A DNA stretch of 64,000 bases from CAMYOC01 sp963704875 (GCA_963704875.1 CAVPIA010000005.1:310001-374000), one strand, 5' to 3'. Positions 1-8,795 are shown, counted from the first letter of the stretch. Notes: generated by a model not told the origin, from the letters alone. Made by a program: numbers and translations.

Positions 1-951
1 AGTGATGGAATGATCTTCCATCATCCGCATCGCTTCTTCTGCAATCACATCCGCGCCGATGGTCTTGCAGTCGGTGGTCATCACCGCCTGCATTTCGGTG
101 GTTCGCAGATCACATCCCAGATCCAGCGCGCGTCGCAAATCGCCGTCGGTGAAGATACCGATCACGATATCCTGATCATCGACGATTGCGGTCATGCCGA
201 GCCCGGTACGGGTCATTTCAAACAGGCCCTCGGAGACCGGCGTTTCCGGGCGCACTTTTGGTACCTGCTCATCGGTGCGCATGAAGTCTGAAACCCGCAG
301 CAGCAACCGGCGGCCCAATGTGCCGCCAGGGTGAGACTTGGCAAAATCTTCTTTGGTAAAGCCGCGGCTATCCAGCAGGGCTACCGCGAGCGCGTCCCCC
401 ATCGCAAGCGTGGCGGTGGTGCTGGCAGTTGGCGCCAGGTTCAGGGGGCAGGCTTCTTTCTCTATCTGTATATGGAGATTGACGTCTGCGGCCTGCGACA
501 AGGTCGATTCCGGTCGGCTGGTCATGGTGATCAGCGGTACGCCCAGACGCTTGATCAGCGGCAGGATAAGTACCAGTTCGTTGGTTCCGCCGGAATTGGA
601 AACCGCGAGTACCACATCGTCACCGGTGATCATCCCCAGGTCCCCGTGACTGGCTTCGCCCGGGTGGACAAAGAACGACGGACTCCCGGTACTGGCGAGC
701 GTCGCCGCGATCTTGCTCGCGATATGACCTGATTTGCCCATGCCGGTCACCACGATCCGGCCTTTGCAATTCAGGCAGAGCTTGCATGCCTGGACAAAAT
801 CATCGCCGATGCTTTCCATCAGAGCGGAAACAGCGGCGGCCTCGATCTGCAGTACCTCCCGGGCTCGATCCAGAATCTGCCTATCGTTCAGACGGCTATC
901 CCGGTTCAGATGCCGCGCGGGTTCAGAAGAAGCCAAGGATGTGTCCCTCAT
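1..951 (-). CDS. kdsD: Arabinose-5-phosphate isomerase KdsD (C-terminus cut by window edge)
   Basis: Interconverts ribulose-5-phosphate and arabinose-5-phosphate, the first step towards Kdo of LPS; cytoplasmic. The 317 codons present read as an N-terminal SIS domain (GMGKSGHIASK near residue 70, then HPGEASHGDLG near 96) followed by CBS domains (IFTDGDLRRALDLG). The family is about 325-330 residues, so only a few C-terminal residues are missing. The ATG at 951 lies inside the end of yrbG (29 bp overlap), the usual yrbG-kdsD arrangement upstream of kdsC and the lpt genes, which would lie off the left edge. Sure of the family. Confidence 0.95.
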   Translation of the reverse strand, partial: MRDTSLASSEPARHLNRDSRLNDRQILDRAREVLQIEAAAVSALMESIGDDFVQACKLCLNCKGRIVVTGMGKSGHIASKIAATLASTGSPSFFVHPGEASHGDLGMITGDDVVLAVSNSGGTNELVLILPLIKRLGVPLITMTSRPESTLSQAADVNLHIQIEKEACPLNLAPTASTTATLAMGDALAVALLDSRGFTKEDFAKSHPGGTLGRRLLLRVSDFMRTDEQVPKVRPETPVSEGLFEMTRTGLGMTAIVDDQDIVIGIFTDGDLRRALDLGCDLRTTEMQAVMTTDCKTIGADVIAEEAMRMMEDHSIT

Positions 952-1888
952 AAGCAACGAATGCGATCAGCAAACCGCCTCCCTGAAAACGGGAGATGCG
1001 ACCACTGCCAGTGAAATTGTAGGTCAAACCGAACAGAACCAGGGTCACCGCGATCATCACCGGCAAATGCAGGTTGAGCAAGCTCGCATCAAGGGGCTTG
1101 GGGTCGATCAGACCCGCAGGACCGATGACCGCCAGGCAATTGAACATATTCGAGCCGACGATGTTGCCCAGCGCAATATCGTGTTCCTTTTTCAGAGCGC
1201 TGACGACCGAAACCGCGAGCTCAGGCAGGCTGGTGCCCACTGCCACTACTGTCAGGCCGATGATCAGATCGCTGACTCCGAGCTCGATGGCCAGATTATG
1301 GGCGCCCCAAACCAGCGTCTGTGCGCCGACCAGTAATACAGTCAGGCCGATCACCAGCCACATGATCGCCTTGGACATGGGAAGTCCGCTGGGAATTTCA
1401 GCTTCGATATCTGCCGCCATCGGATCCGAGTCCGGCGGCACCCGGGCCAGCCGGACCAGCCAGTTCATCACTACCACAAGACCCGCGATCAGGATCGCCC
1501 CATCAAGACGGCTCAGCGTGTTATCCAGCATCAGCATGACGCTTAGCAGGGTTACCGCCAACAATGCGGGCATTTCCCGCCGTAGCACTGTGGATCGTAC
1601 GTTGAGCGGACTGACCAACGCAGATGCGCCGAGTACCAGCGCGATGTTGGTGATGTTCGAGCCGACCGCATTGCCAATGGCAAGGTCGGCGTTGCCTTCG
1701 AGTGAGGCGCTGATGGAGACCAGAATCTCGGGAGCCGAGGTGGCCAGCGCCACCACCGTGAGACCGATCAACAGTGCGGGGACGCCGAGATTTCGGGCAG
1801 TGCCGGCCGCGCCTACGACAAATCGATCCGCGCCCCAGATCAGGAGAGCAAAACCGGCAACGGTGGCGGCGGAGTAAAGCAGCATCAA
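923..1888 (-). CDS. yrbG: Calcium/sodium antiporter of the CaCA family (YrbG type)
   Basis: Inner-membrane cation exchanger. The 321 residues are almost entirely hydrophobic helices arranged as two homologous halves, each with the CaCA alpha-repeat signature: GNAVGSNITNIALVLG in the first half and GNIVGSNMFNCLAVIG in the second, plus paired TSAPEI and TSLPEL motifs. A short acidic loop (PPDSDPMAADIEAEI) separates the halves. It starts with tandem ATG codons and overlaps kdsD, implying co-transcription. The transported ion cannot be read from sequence alone. Confidence 0.93.
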   Translation of the reverse strand: MMLLYSAATVAGFALLIWGADRFVVGAAGTARNLGVPALLIGLTVVALATSAPEILVSISASLEGNADLAIGNAVGSNITNIALVLGASALVSPLNVRSTVLRREMPALLAVTLLSVMLMLDNTLSRLDGAILIAGLVVVMNWLVRLARVPPDSDPMAADIEAEIPSGLPMSKAIMWLVIGLTVLLVGAQTLVWGAHNLAIELGVSDLIIGLTVVAVGTSLPELAVSVVSALKKEHDIALGNIVGSNMFNCLAVIGPAGLIDPKPLDASLLNLHLPVMIAVTLVLFGLTYNFTGSGRISRFQGGGLLIAFVAYEGHILGFF

Positions 1889-2069
1889 CAGGGTCCGATG
1901 GCCGGTCGGGCCCAGCGACCCTCGGCGGGGCGCCCATGATACACGCTTCGCCCGACCTTGATCGACAAGCGCGGCTGAAGTTCCATTTCCGGTGAGCGCA
2001 GCGTTCCAGTAGAATCCACCCGCGATTTACCGGCCAGCCCGCTGGCGATTCCTACTACGGTCCCAAACT

Positions 2070-2312
2070 ATGCAAACCGAAGAAATCGATGCTCTGATCC
2101 GCTCAACGGTTGATATCGCCGAACTCGACGTGCGTTCGGACGACGGCGTGCATTTCTCTGCTGTCGTTGTTTCGCCGGAATTCGAGGGTCTGCGCCAGCT
2201 TCAGCGCCATCAGCTGGTGTACAAGGCGCTGGGAGAGCGTATGGGACGCGAGATCCATGCCCTGTCGATCAAGGCGTTGACGCCGGCCGAACGGCAGCTC
2301 GCCGACAGCTAG
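2070..2312 (+). CDS. ibaG: BolA family protein IbaG
   Basis: Small BolA/IbaG-type protein of 80 residues; the family works with monothiol glutaredoxins in iron-sulfur and acid-stress physiology. The core reads FSAVVVSPEFEGLRQLQRHQLVYKAL followed by IHALSIKALTPAE (given here in two parts), matching the BolA fold with its conserved TPAE end. It is divergent from yrbG and sits before murA, as in many gammaproteobacteria. The TAG stop falls within the CTAG at the left edge of the inverted-repeat element at 2309-2484, so the original C-terminus may have been slightly different. Confidence 0.93.
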   Translation: MQTEEIDALIRSTVDIAELDVRSDDGVHFSAVVVSPEFEGLRQLQRHQLVYKALGERMGREIHALSIKALTPAERQLADS

Positions 2313-2484
2313 TGTCCTGTTTGCCTAGTTCGCTGACTCTCAGCGCTCCTGGCGGCTCGTCCTGCGAGACGCAGGAGCGCCGGATTAGCGGGCTACTTCA
2401 AGCGACTGCAACGCGGCAGGACGAGCCGCCGGGAGTGCCCGCAGGCTTTCTGAAAGTTACCGAACTAAGCAAACAGGACACTAG
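2309..2484. mobile_element. MITE-like inverted-repeat element
   Basis: About 176 bp bounded by CTAG on both sides (2309-2312 and 2481-2484). The outer arms 2311-2343 and 2450-2482 match as inverted repeats at 29 of 33 positions, beginning AGTGTCCTGTTTGC. A second pair, 2346-2365 and 2416-2435, matches at 19 of 20 (CGGCTCGTCCTGC core). No protein is encoded. Long terminal inverted repeats, small size and a duplicated 4-bp flank are what a non-autonomous transposable element looks like. A large hairpin with another role, such as attenuation, is the alternative. No second copy was noticed in this window. Confidence 0.7.
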
Positions 2485-2490
2485 TACGGC

Positions 2491-3750
2491 ATGGACAAAT
2501 TAGTGGTTAGCGGCGGTGGCCCGTTGCGCGGGGAGGTCCGCATCTCGGGTGCAAAGAATGCTGCGCTGCCAATCCTCGCATGTACGCTGCTGGCCGACGG
2601 TCCGATGGATGTTGGCAACGTGCCGGGCCTGCGTGATGTCAGTACCACGGTAGAACTGCTGCGGCGCATGGGCGTCGCGGTCAATGTCGATCAGCCAGCG
2701 CGGATCAGAGTGGACTGCAGCGGCATCCACCATTTTTATGCGCCGTATGAACTGGTCAAGACCATGCGCGCCTCCATCCTGGTGCTGGGTCCCTTGTTGG
2801 CTCGCTTCGGCAGGGCCGACGTGTCTCTGCCGGGTGGCTGCGCGATCGGCGCCCGGCCGGTGAACCTGCACGTCGCCGGTCTGCGCGCGATGGGTGCTGA
2901 CGTCCGTATCGAAGAGGGTTACATCAAGGCGCGGGCCAAACGTCTTCGTGGCGCTCGCATTGTGCTCGAGACGGTGACCGTGACCGGGACCGAAAACCTG
3001 ATGATGGCCGCGGCACTTGCCAGCGGCGAATCAGTGATCGAAAACGCTGCGCGTGAGCCGGAAATCGTCGATCTTGCCAACTGTCTTCGCGCAATGGGTG
3101 CGAACATCGCTGGCGATGGCACGGATACGATCCACATTCAGGGCGTCGAGCAGCTCTCCGGTACCCCCTACGAAGTGCTGCCGGATCGTATCGAGACCGG
3201 TACCTTCCTGGTCGCCGGGGCGATTACCCGGGGGCGGGTGAGAACCCTGGGCACGCGTCCCGATAATCTGGATGCGGTGCTGGCCAAGCTGCAGGAGGCT
3301 GGCGCTGAGCTGTCGGTCGGCGAGGACTGGATCGAGCTGGACATGCACGGTCGCAGGCCGTGCGCGGTAGACATCCGGACCTCTCCGTATCCGGCTTTTC
3401 CCACCGATATGCAGGCACAGTTTCTCGCGCTCAATACCGTCGCCGAGGGCGTTGGCATGATCACCGAAACCGTGTTTGAGAACCGATTCATGCATGTCCA
3501 GGAAATGCAGCGCATGGGCGCGCGCATCCGGCTCGAAGGGAACACCGCCATCAGCGAAGGGGTGGAACGGCTGCAGGCAGCGCCGGTGATGGCAACCGAT
3601 CTGCGCGCGTCAGCCAGTCTGGTGCTTGCCGGACTGGTGGCAGGTGGCGATACATCAATAGAGCGCATCTACCATCTCGACCGCGGCTATGAACGCATAG
3701 AAGAAAAGCTGGGCAAGATGGGCGCTGTTATCCAGCGAACCGCTGCCTGA
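2491..3750 (+). CDS. murA: UDP-N-acetylglucosamine 1-carboxyvinyltransferase MurA
   Basis: Catalyses the first committed step of peptidoglycan synthesis, transferring enolpyruvate from PEP to UDP-GlcNAc in the cytoplasm. The 419 residues are full length. Lys22 in SGAKNAALP and the catalytic Cys117 in LPGGCAIGARPVNLH are present; having Cys rather than Asp here predicts fosfomycin sensitivity of the enzyme. The ATG comes 6 bases after the MITE-like element. The nearest Shine-Dalgarno-like AGGA (2475-2478) lies inside the element's right arm, 12 nt from the start, so translation signals may have been rebuilt by the insertion. Confidence 0.98.
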   Translation: MDKLVVSGGGPLRGEVRISGAKNAALPILACTLLADGPMDVGNVPGLRDVSTTVELLRRMGVAVNVDQPARIRVDCSGIHHFYAPYELVKTMRASILVLGPLLARFGRADVSLPGGCAIGARPVNLHVAGLRAMGADVRIEEGYIKARAKRLRGARIVLETVTVTGTENLMMAAALASGESVIENAAREPEIVDLANCLRAMGANIAGDGTDTIHIQGVEQLSGTPYEVLPDRIETGTFLVAGAITRGRVRTLGTRPDNLDAVLAKLQEAGAELSVGEDWIELDMHGRRPCAVDIRTSPYPAFPTDMQAQFLALNTVAEGVGMITETVFENRFMHVQEMQRMGARIRLEGNTAISEGVERLQAAPVMATDLRASASLVLAGLVAGGDTSIERIYHLDRGYERIEEKLGKMGAVIQRTAA

Positions 3751-3793
3751 GCCGCGGCCAGAACCAGCCAGAATCACGGCCAAAACCGCGGGA

Positions 3794-4873
3794 CTATTGT
3801 CGGCCCGGCGACGGCCGTTCGGCGACCTCCGCCGAAACCCGAAAAGTCCGGCCCAGGCGACTACCGGTAAGCGCGATGCTGGTGCCCGGAGTCATCCTGG
3901 CGACCTGACGCAAAGCGTCCTGCCAGACCACGACCGGTTGATCATTAATGTGGGTAATCACATCTGCAGGGCGCAGACCCGCCAGATCCGCCGGGCTTCC
4001 TGTTTGTACGCTGGTCAGGATTATCCCGAATGGGTCGGCCAGCCCAAGCGATCTCGCTTGCTCCGGGGTCAGGGTCTCGGTGCCAACACCCAGCCAGCCG
4101 CGGATCACCCGCCCGTGCTCGATCAGGTCTCCCATTACCCCGCGAACGAGGTTTACCGGGATAGCGAAACCAATGCCTTCCGAGTCGAGACGCCGGGAAA
4201 AAAACGCGGTATTGATGCCTACCAGTTCTCCGCCGGCGTTGACCAGGGCGCCGCCGGAGTTGCCAAGATTGATCGCGGCGTCAGTCTGGATAAAGTTTTC
4301 AAACGGGGACAGGCCCAGCTGGCCGCGCCGGGTACCGCTGACAATGCCCTGGGTGACGGTCTGGCCGATGCTGAATGGATTGCCGATCGCCAGCACCACA
4401 TCACCGACCTGCAGCGTGTCGGACCGGCCCAGGCGGATACGGGGCAGGCCGTCCAGTTCGATCTTTAGCAGCGCCAGATCGGTATCCGGATCGGTGCCGA
4501 CCAGCCCGGCCGGTGCCACGCGTCCGTCTGTCAGCACCACATCGATAGCGAAGGCGCCGGCGATAACATGGTCGTTGGTGATGACATAGCCCGCGGGATC
4601 GATGATCACGCCGGAGCCAAGGCTTTCGCCAGCGGCCGAGGCGATCGCCTCTGGTCCCGGTCCAGCGGTCTGCTCAATGCCGCGAGCCGCGCTGATCAGG
4701 TTGACTACCGCAGGGGCGGTAGACACGACGGCACTGGCGTAGGAGGAAGGCGCCGGGCCGTTCGCCCGGCCGGGAAGCAGGTCCGGAAACAGATAGACTG
4801 CGACGAACGCGGCGGCGAGTCCGACAGTGGCTGATTGCAGAACGAACTTGATGGCGATGAACAGGCGAGACAT
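3794..4873 (-). CDS. degS: Periplasmic serine endoprotease of the DegS/AlgW type
   Basis: Membrane-anchored HtrA protease that in relatives starts RseA/MucA cleavage in the sigma-E envelope-stress pathway. With the start at the ATG at 4873 (MSRLFIAIKF) it is 359 residues, the DegS length. It has one N-terminal membrane helix (about 8-30), a trypsin-like domain with triad His102 (NDHVIAG), Asp132 (DTDLALLK) and Ser206 (GNSGGAL), and a single PDZ domain after about residue 260. One PDZ domain and a membrane anchor favour DegS/AlgW over DegP/DegQ. An in-frame upstream extension to 4978 has no signal-like sequence and was not used. Confidence 0.93.
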   Translation of the reverse strand: MSRLFIAIKFVLQSATVGLAAAFVAVYLFPDLLPGRANGPAPSSYASAVVSTAPAVVNLISAARGIEQTAGPGPEAIASAAGESLGSGVIIDPAGYVITNDHVIAGAFAIDVVLTDGRVAPAGLVGTDPDTDLALLKIELDGLPRIRLGRSDTLQVGDVVLAIGNPFSIGQTVTQGIVSGTRRGQLGLSPFENFIQTDAAINLGNSGGALVNAGGELVGINTAFFSRRLDSEGIGFAIPVNLVRGVMGDLIEHGRVIRGWLGVGTETLTPEQARSLGLADPFGIILTSVQTGSPADLAGLRPADVITHINDQPVVVWQDALRQVARMTPGTSIALTGSRLGRTFRVSAEVAERPSPGRQ

Positions 4874-4995
4874 GGTCAGCCACGGCGGGCCTCTGGCACG
4901 GACCCGATGGATTATGCGGTGCCTCAGCGCGCGAAACAATTTGCATCGCGTGTCGCGCTTGTCCTGGCATGTAGGCATCGCAACAAAGCGCCGTG

Positions 4996-5001
4996 TATAA
5001 T
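4996..5001 (+). promoter_or_regulatory. Possible -10 box of the petABC promoter
   Basis: A perfect TATAAT lies 106 bp upstream of petA in the degS-petA divergent gap. No good -35 box is seen at normal spacing, so this rests on the -10 alone. Confidence 0.4.
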
Positions 5002-5019
5002 GGACCGATTGCGAGCCCG

Positions 5020-5054
5020 CGGGGGCCCTGGGACTAAACCCGGGAAGGGCCCCA
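5020..5054 (+). other. GC-rich hairpin in the petABC leader
   Basis: GGGGCCCTGGG is followed by a short loop and then CCCGGG and AGGGCCCC, giving a strong nested stem-loop about 50 nt before the petA start. There is no T-run, so it is not a standard terminator. It could stabilise the mRNA 5' end or affect its structure. Confidence 0.5.
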
Positions 5055-5106
5055 AGCCCGGATTGCTACGCAAACTCCTGTCAGATTGCCTTGGAGATTC
5101 CTTGCG

Positions 5107-5697
5107 ATGAGCGACGATGTTGACCTCAGCAGACGTCATTTTTTGGGTGTGGCCACGGCGGTCACCGGTGGCGTAGGCGCAGTGTTTGCTGCGGTTCCGT
5201 TTTTGGCATCCTGGCAGCCCAGCGCCAGAGCCCAGGCACTTGGAGCACCGGTCGAAGTCGACATCGGTAAGCTGGAGCCGGGTGCGATGGCCAAGTTCAG
5301 CTGGCGTGGCAAACCGGTATGGGTTCTGCGACGTACCGAGAGAATGCTGGGACTGGTGGAGAAGTCAGACGCGCTGGTGCTGGATCCGGACTCCGAGCAG
5401 CCCCAGCAGCCGGAATACGCAACCAACGAGTTTCGCTCGATCAAACCCGAAGTGCTGGTCGTTGTAGGCAGCTGCACCCATCTCGGGTGTTCGCCCATCG
5501 AGCGCTTCGACATTGCTCCGGCGGATCTGGGGCCGGACTGGGAGGGCGGTTTCTACTGTCCCTGCCACGGTTCAAAATTCGATCTCGCGGGGCGGGTTTA
5601 CAAGGGTGTTCCGGCGCCGCTGAATCTCGCCGTACCGCCCCATCGCTACCTCAGCGATTCCGTGATTCTTATCGGACTTGATACGGGGGTGGCGTGA
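5107..5697 (+). CDS. petA: Ubiquinol-cytochrome c reductase, Rieske iron-sulfur subunit
   Basis: Carries the high-potential [2Fe-2S] cluster that takes electrons from ubiquinol in the cytochrome bc1 complex. It is 196 residues long. The N-terminus has a Tat-like signal/anchor (LSRRHFLGVA, then a hydrophobic stretch to about residue 35). The cluster ligands are Cys123 and His125 (CTHLGC) and Cys151 and His154 (CPCHGS), with the disulfide cysteines Cys128 and Cys153. The start is the ATG at 5107, preceded by GGAG; an upstream in-frame codon was rejected. Its TGA overlaps the ATG of petB. Confidence 0.97.
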   Translation: MSDDVDLSRRHFLGVATAVTGGVGAVFAAVPFLASWQPSARAQALGAPVEVDIGKLEPGAMAKFSWRGKPVWVLRRTERMLGLVEKSDALVLDPDSEQPQQPEYATNEFRSIKPEVLVVVGSCTHLGCSPIERFDIAPADLGPDWEGGFYCPCHGSKFDLAGRVYKGVPAPLNLAVPPHRYLSDSVILIGLDTGVA

Positions 5698-6959
5698 TGA
5701 GCGGTTCCGGAAATGACGCCGGCGAGATGGTGACCGGGCGCGACGGTGGTTTCTACGCCTGGATCAACAAGCGCTTTCCGCTGGACAAGATGTTGCGCGA
5801 GCACGTCACTGAGTACTACGCGCCGAAGAATCTGAACTGGTGGTATGTGTTCGGATTCCTTTCGATGCTGGTACTCGTGATTCAGATCGTCACTGGCATC
5901 TTCCTCACCATGAGTTACAAGCCGTCGGCGACGGAAGCGTTCGCCTCGGTGGAATACATCATGCGTGACGTGGAGTGGGGCTGGCTGCTGCGCTATATGC
6001 ATTCGACCGGTGCATCCCTGTTTTTTGTTGTGATCTATATCCATATGTTCCGCGGGCTGATGTACGGCTCTTACAAGAGTCCGCGCGAATTGCTGTGGGT
6101 CACCGGGATGTTTATCTACCTCGCATTGTCTGCCGAAGCATTCTTCGGATATCTGCTGCCCTGGGGCCAGATGTCCTACTGGGGCGCACAGGTGATCGTT
6201 TCACTGGCCGGTGCTATCCCGCTTGTCGGCGACAGCCTGGTTGAATGGGTGCGGGGTGATTTCTTTATCTCGGATATCACGCTGAATCGGTTCTTTGCGC
6301 TACATGTCATCGCGGTCCCGCTGATTCTCGTCGGTCTGGTTGTAGTACACATCCTGGCTCTGCACCAGGTCGGGTCGAACAACCCGGATGGCGTAGAGAT
6401 CAAGGACAAGAAGGACTCGAGCGGCAAACCCCTGGACGGGGTGGCGTTCCATCCGTATGACACGGCCAAGGATCTGGTGGCGATGATCGTCTTCCTGATC
6501 GTGTTTTCGGCCATCGTGTTTTTTGCCCCGGAGATGGGCGGATATTTCCTTGAGCATGCGAATTTCGAACCAGCGGATCCGCTGAAGACGCCCGAGCATA
6601 TCGCGCCGGTCTGGTATTTCACGCCGTTCTACGCTGTGTTGCGTGCGGTGCCGAGCAAGCTGGGCGGCGTGATCATGATGGGCGCTGCGATGATGATTCT
6701 GTTCTTGTTGCCCTGGCTGGATCGGAGTCCGGTGCGCTCGCTGCGTTATCGCGGCTGGATGTCGAAGCTCGCGCTGGGTGCGTTCGTGGTCAGTTTCATC
6801 GCGCTCGGGTTCCTCGGGACGCAACCGGCGACCGGTGTCTATACGATGCTTGCGCGGGTATTCACGGTGGTCTATTTCGCCTACTTCCTGCTGATGCCGT
6901 TCTATACCAAATACGACAAGATCAAGCCCGTTCCGGAAAGGGTGAGCCATCATGGTTAG
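5697..6959 (+). CDS. petB: Ubiquinol-cytochrome c reductase, cytochrome b subunit
   Basis: Integral-membrane subunit holding hemes bL and bH and both quinone sites. The 420 residues contain the expected run of transmembrane helices. Heme-ligand histidines lie in the second helix (RYMHSTGASLFF, with the pair completed by YIHMFRGL) and the fourth (RFFALHVIAVP and VVVHILALHQVG). The Qo-site PEWY motif appears as a variant, PVWY, in HIAPVWYFTPFYAVLRA. It is coupled to petA through TGATG and overlaps petC by 8 bp. Confidence 0.97.
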   Translation: MSGSGNDAGEMVTGRDGGFYAWINKRFPLDKMLREHVTEYYAPKNLNWWYVFGFLSMLVLVIQIVTGIFLTMSYKPSATEAFASVEYIMRDVEWGWLLRYMHSTGASLFFVVIYIHMFRGLMYGSYKSPRELLWVTGMFIYLALSAEAFFGYLLPWGQMSYWGAQVIVSLAGAIPLVGDSLVEWVRGDFFISDITLNRFFALHVIAVPLILVGLVVVHILALHQVGSNNPDGVEIKDKKDSSGKPLDGVAFHPYDTAKDLVAMIVFLIVFSAIVFFAPEMGGYFLEHANFEPADPLKTPEHIAPVWYFTPFYAVLRAVPSKLGGVIMMGAAMMILFLLPWLDRSPVRSLRYRGWMSKLALGAFVVSFIALGFLGTQPATGVYTMLARVFTVVYFAYFLLMPFYTKYDKIKPVPERVSHHG

Positions 6960-7692
6960 GAAGCTTTTTGCCACTGCGTTAATTCTGTTGCCGGCGATGG
7001 CTACTGCTGCCGGCGGCGACGCCCATCTGCAGCGTATCGATGTCGATATCTCGAACGAAGCGGCGCTGCAGCGAGGGTCCAAATACTTCGTCAATTATTG
7101 TCTTGGCTGTCATTCCGCCCAATACGTGCGTTACAACCGCCTTGCCCAGGACCTGGGCATCACCGAGGAGCAACTGGTCGACAACCTGATGTTTACCGGC
7201 GAGCGGCCTTTCGACACGATGGAAATCGCGATGCCCGCCGCTGACGCCGCCACCTGGTATGGCCGCACTCCGCCGGACCTGTCGCTGGTGGCGCGCGCCC
7301 GGGGCGAAAGCTGGATCTACAGCTTCCTGAAGTCCTTCTACCTCGACCCGATCAAACCCACCGGGGTCAATAATCTGGTGCTGCCAGGGGCCAGCATGCC
7401 TCACGTACTGTGGGAGCTTCAGGGTACCCAGCGAGCGGTTTTTCGCGAGGAGATCGATTCGCTTGGTCATCCTCATGAGATCTTCGACCGTTTTGAGATG
7501 GTGACTCCGGGCACATTGAACGCTCAGGAGTACGACACCATGGTGCGCGACCTGGTGACATTTCTCAGTTACATCGGTGAGCCAGTGCAACTGGAGCGTC
7601 GCGCGCTGGGGGTCAAAGTGATCCTGTTCCTGCTCGTGTTTCTGCTTTTCGCCTTCCTGCTCAAGAAAGAGATCTGGAAGGACATTCACTGA
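6952..7692 (+). CDS. petC: Ubiquinol-cytochrome c reductase, cytochrome c1
   Basis: Covalently heme-bearing subunit that passes electrons from the Rieske centre to soluble cytochrome c in the periplasm. It has 246 residues: a signal peptide (about 1-20), the c-heme motif CLGCH at 50-54, the region PGASMPHVLWE that probably supplies the methionine ligand, and a C-terminal membrane anchor (VILFLLVFLLFAFLL) ending in Lys-rich KKEIWKDIH. It is the last gene of petABC. Confidence 0.97.
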   Translation: MVRKLFATALILLPAMATAAGGDAHLQRIDVDISNEAALQRGSKYFVNYCLGCHSAQYVRYNRLAQDLGITEEQLVDNLMFTGERPFDTMEIAMPAADAATWYGRTPPDLSLVARARGESWIYSFLKSFYLDPIKPTGVNNLVLPGASMPHVLWELQGTQRAVFREEIDSLGHPHEIFDRFEMVTPGTLNAQEYDTMVRDLVTFLSYIGEPVQLERRALGVKVILFLLVFLLFAFLLKKEIWKDIH

Positions 7693-7743
7693 TTTCAGAG
7701 GCTGCGCCTGTAGGCGTGGCCGTCAACGACTTGGAGTATTCGC

Positions 7744-8376
7744 ATGGCATTGATTGCCAACAGGCGGTCGGTAATGACGCTGTTCTCGCACCCGACCGAC
7801 GCCCATAGCCACCGGGTTCGCCTGGTCCTGTCAGAGAAGAGCATCAATGTCGACATTGTCGACGTTGATGGACCGACATTGCCGGAAGATCTGCTTGACC
7901 TTAATCCGTATCACAGCGTACCCACGCTGGTTGATCGCGATCTGGTTCTTTATGACTCCCGCGTGATCGTCGAATATCTCGATGAGCGTTTCCCTCATCC
8001 GCCGCTGATGCCTGTCGATCCGGTGACCCGGGCCCAGTTTCGTCTGGCCCTTTATCGAATCGAAAAGGACTGGTACAGCGTGGCTGCGGAGATCGAGGAA
8101 GCGCGGGATCGCAAGACCGCCAACCGATCACGCAAGATCCTGCGCGAGAGCATCATGGCCAGCGCAGAGGTGTTCCGCGCCAAGCCATATTTCCTTAGCG
8201 ATGAATTCTCGTTGGTGGACTGCACGATCGCGCCTATCCTGTGGCGCCTGCCTCACTATGAGATCGATCTTTCGGCTGCCGAGGCCAAGCCGGTAGCAAA
8301 GTATGCCGAGGCCATGTTTGAGCGCCCCTCATTCCGCGCCAGCCTGACAGAACTGGAATCCGAACTGGGGCCCTGA
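7744..8376 (+). CDS. sspA: Stringent starvation protein A
   Basis: RNA-polymerase-associated, glutathione-S-transferase-like regulator of stationary-phase and acid-stress genes. It has 210 residues: a thioredoxin-like N-terminal domain (MTLFSHPTDAHSHRVRLVL, NPYHSVPTLVDRDLVLYDSR) and a helical GST C-terminal domain. The catalytic GST residues are not kept, as usual for SspA. It sits 51 bp after petC and 17 bp before sspB, the normal order. Confidence 0.95.
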   Translation: MALIANRRSVMTLFSHPTDAHSHRVRLVLSEKSINVDIVDVDGPTLPEDLLDLNPYHSVPTLVDRDLVLYDSRVIVEYLDERFPHPPLMPVDPVTRAQFRLALYRIEKDWYSVAAEIEEARDRKTANRSRKILRESIMASAEVFRAKPYFLSDEFSLVDCTIAPILWRLPHYEIDLSAAEAKPVAKYAEAMFERPSFRASLTELESELGP

Positions 8377-8393
8377 GCGGCCGTAGTTCGCGA

Positions 8394-8795
8394 ATGACAG
8401 CAATGAACCCTCGTCGGCCCTATCTGCTTCGGGCCATGCACGAATGGATCATGGACAATCGCCAGACCCCTCACGTGGTGGTCGATGCCGGCGTGGATGG
8501 TGTCTGCGTGCCGCCCGAGTTCATCACGGATGGCAAGATCGTGCTCAATCTCAGTCACGATGCGACCAGCGATCTGATCATCAGTAACGACCTGCTGGAG
8601 TTCGATGCCCGCTTTGGCGGCCGGCCTTTCCATGTCAGCGTGCCGGGTTCCGCGGTCATGGGAATTTATGCGCGGGAAACCGGCCAGGGGATGATTTTCG
8701 GCGCTGAGGACGGCGATCCCGATCCGGATCCCGATTCGGATCCGGACAAGGAAGAAACGGAAAGCGCGCGCCCTCATCTGCGACTGGTCAAGTAG
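8394..8795 (+). CDS. sspB: ClpXP protease specificity-enhancing factor SspB
   Basis: Adaptor that carries ssrA-tagged and other substrates to ClpXP. In its 133 residues the folded substrate-binding domain (SRRPYLLRAMHEW-like N-terminus, here NPRRPYLLRAMHEW) is followed by an acidic Asp-Pro repeat linker and the C-terminal ClpX-binding tail RPHLRLVK. Two in-frame ATGs (8394 and 8403) are possible starts. Its end overlaps the converging FAD-oxidase gene by 8 bp. Confidence 0.95.
   Translation: MTAMNPRRPYLLRAMHEWIMDNRQTPHVVVDAGVDGVCVPPEFITDGKIVLNLSHDATSDLIISNDLLEFDARFGGRPFHVSVPGSAVMGIYARETGQGMIFGAEDGDPDPDPDSDPDKEETESARPHLRLVK

Noticed and set aside
923..1888. Long antisense frames opposite yrbG, and similar mirror frames throughout the window
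   Set aside because: High-GC genomes produce long antisense frames; these lack family motifs while the annotated strand has clear ones.
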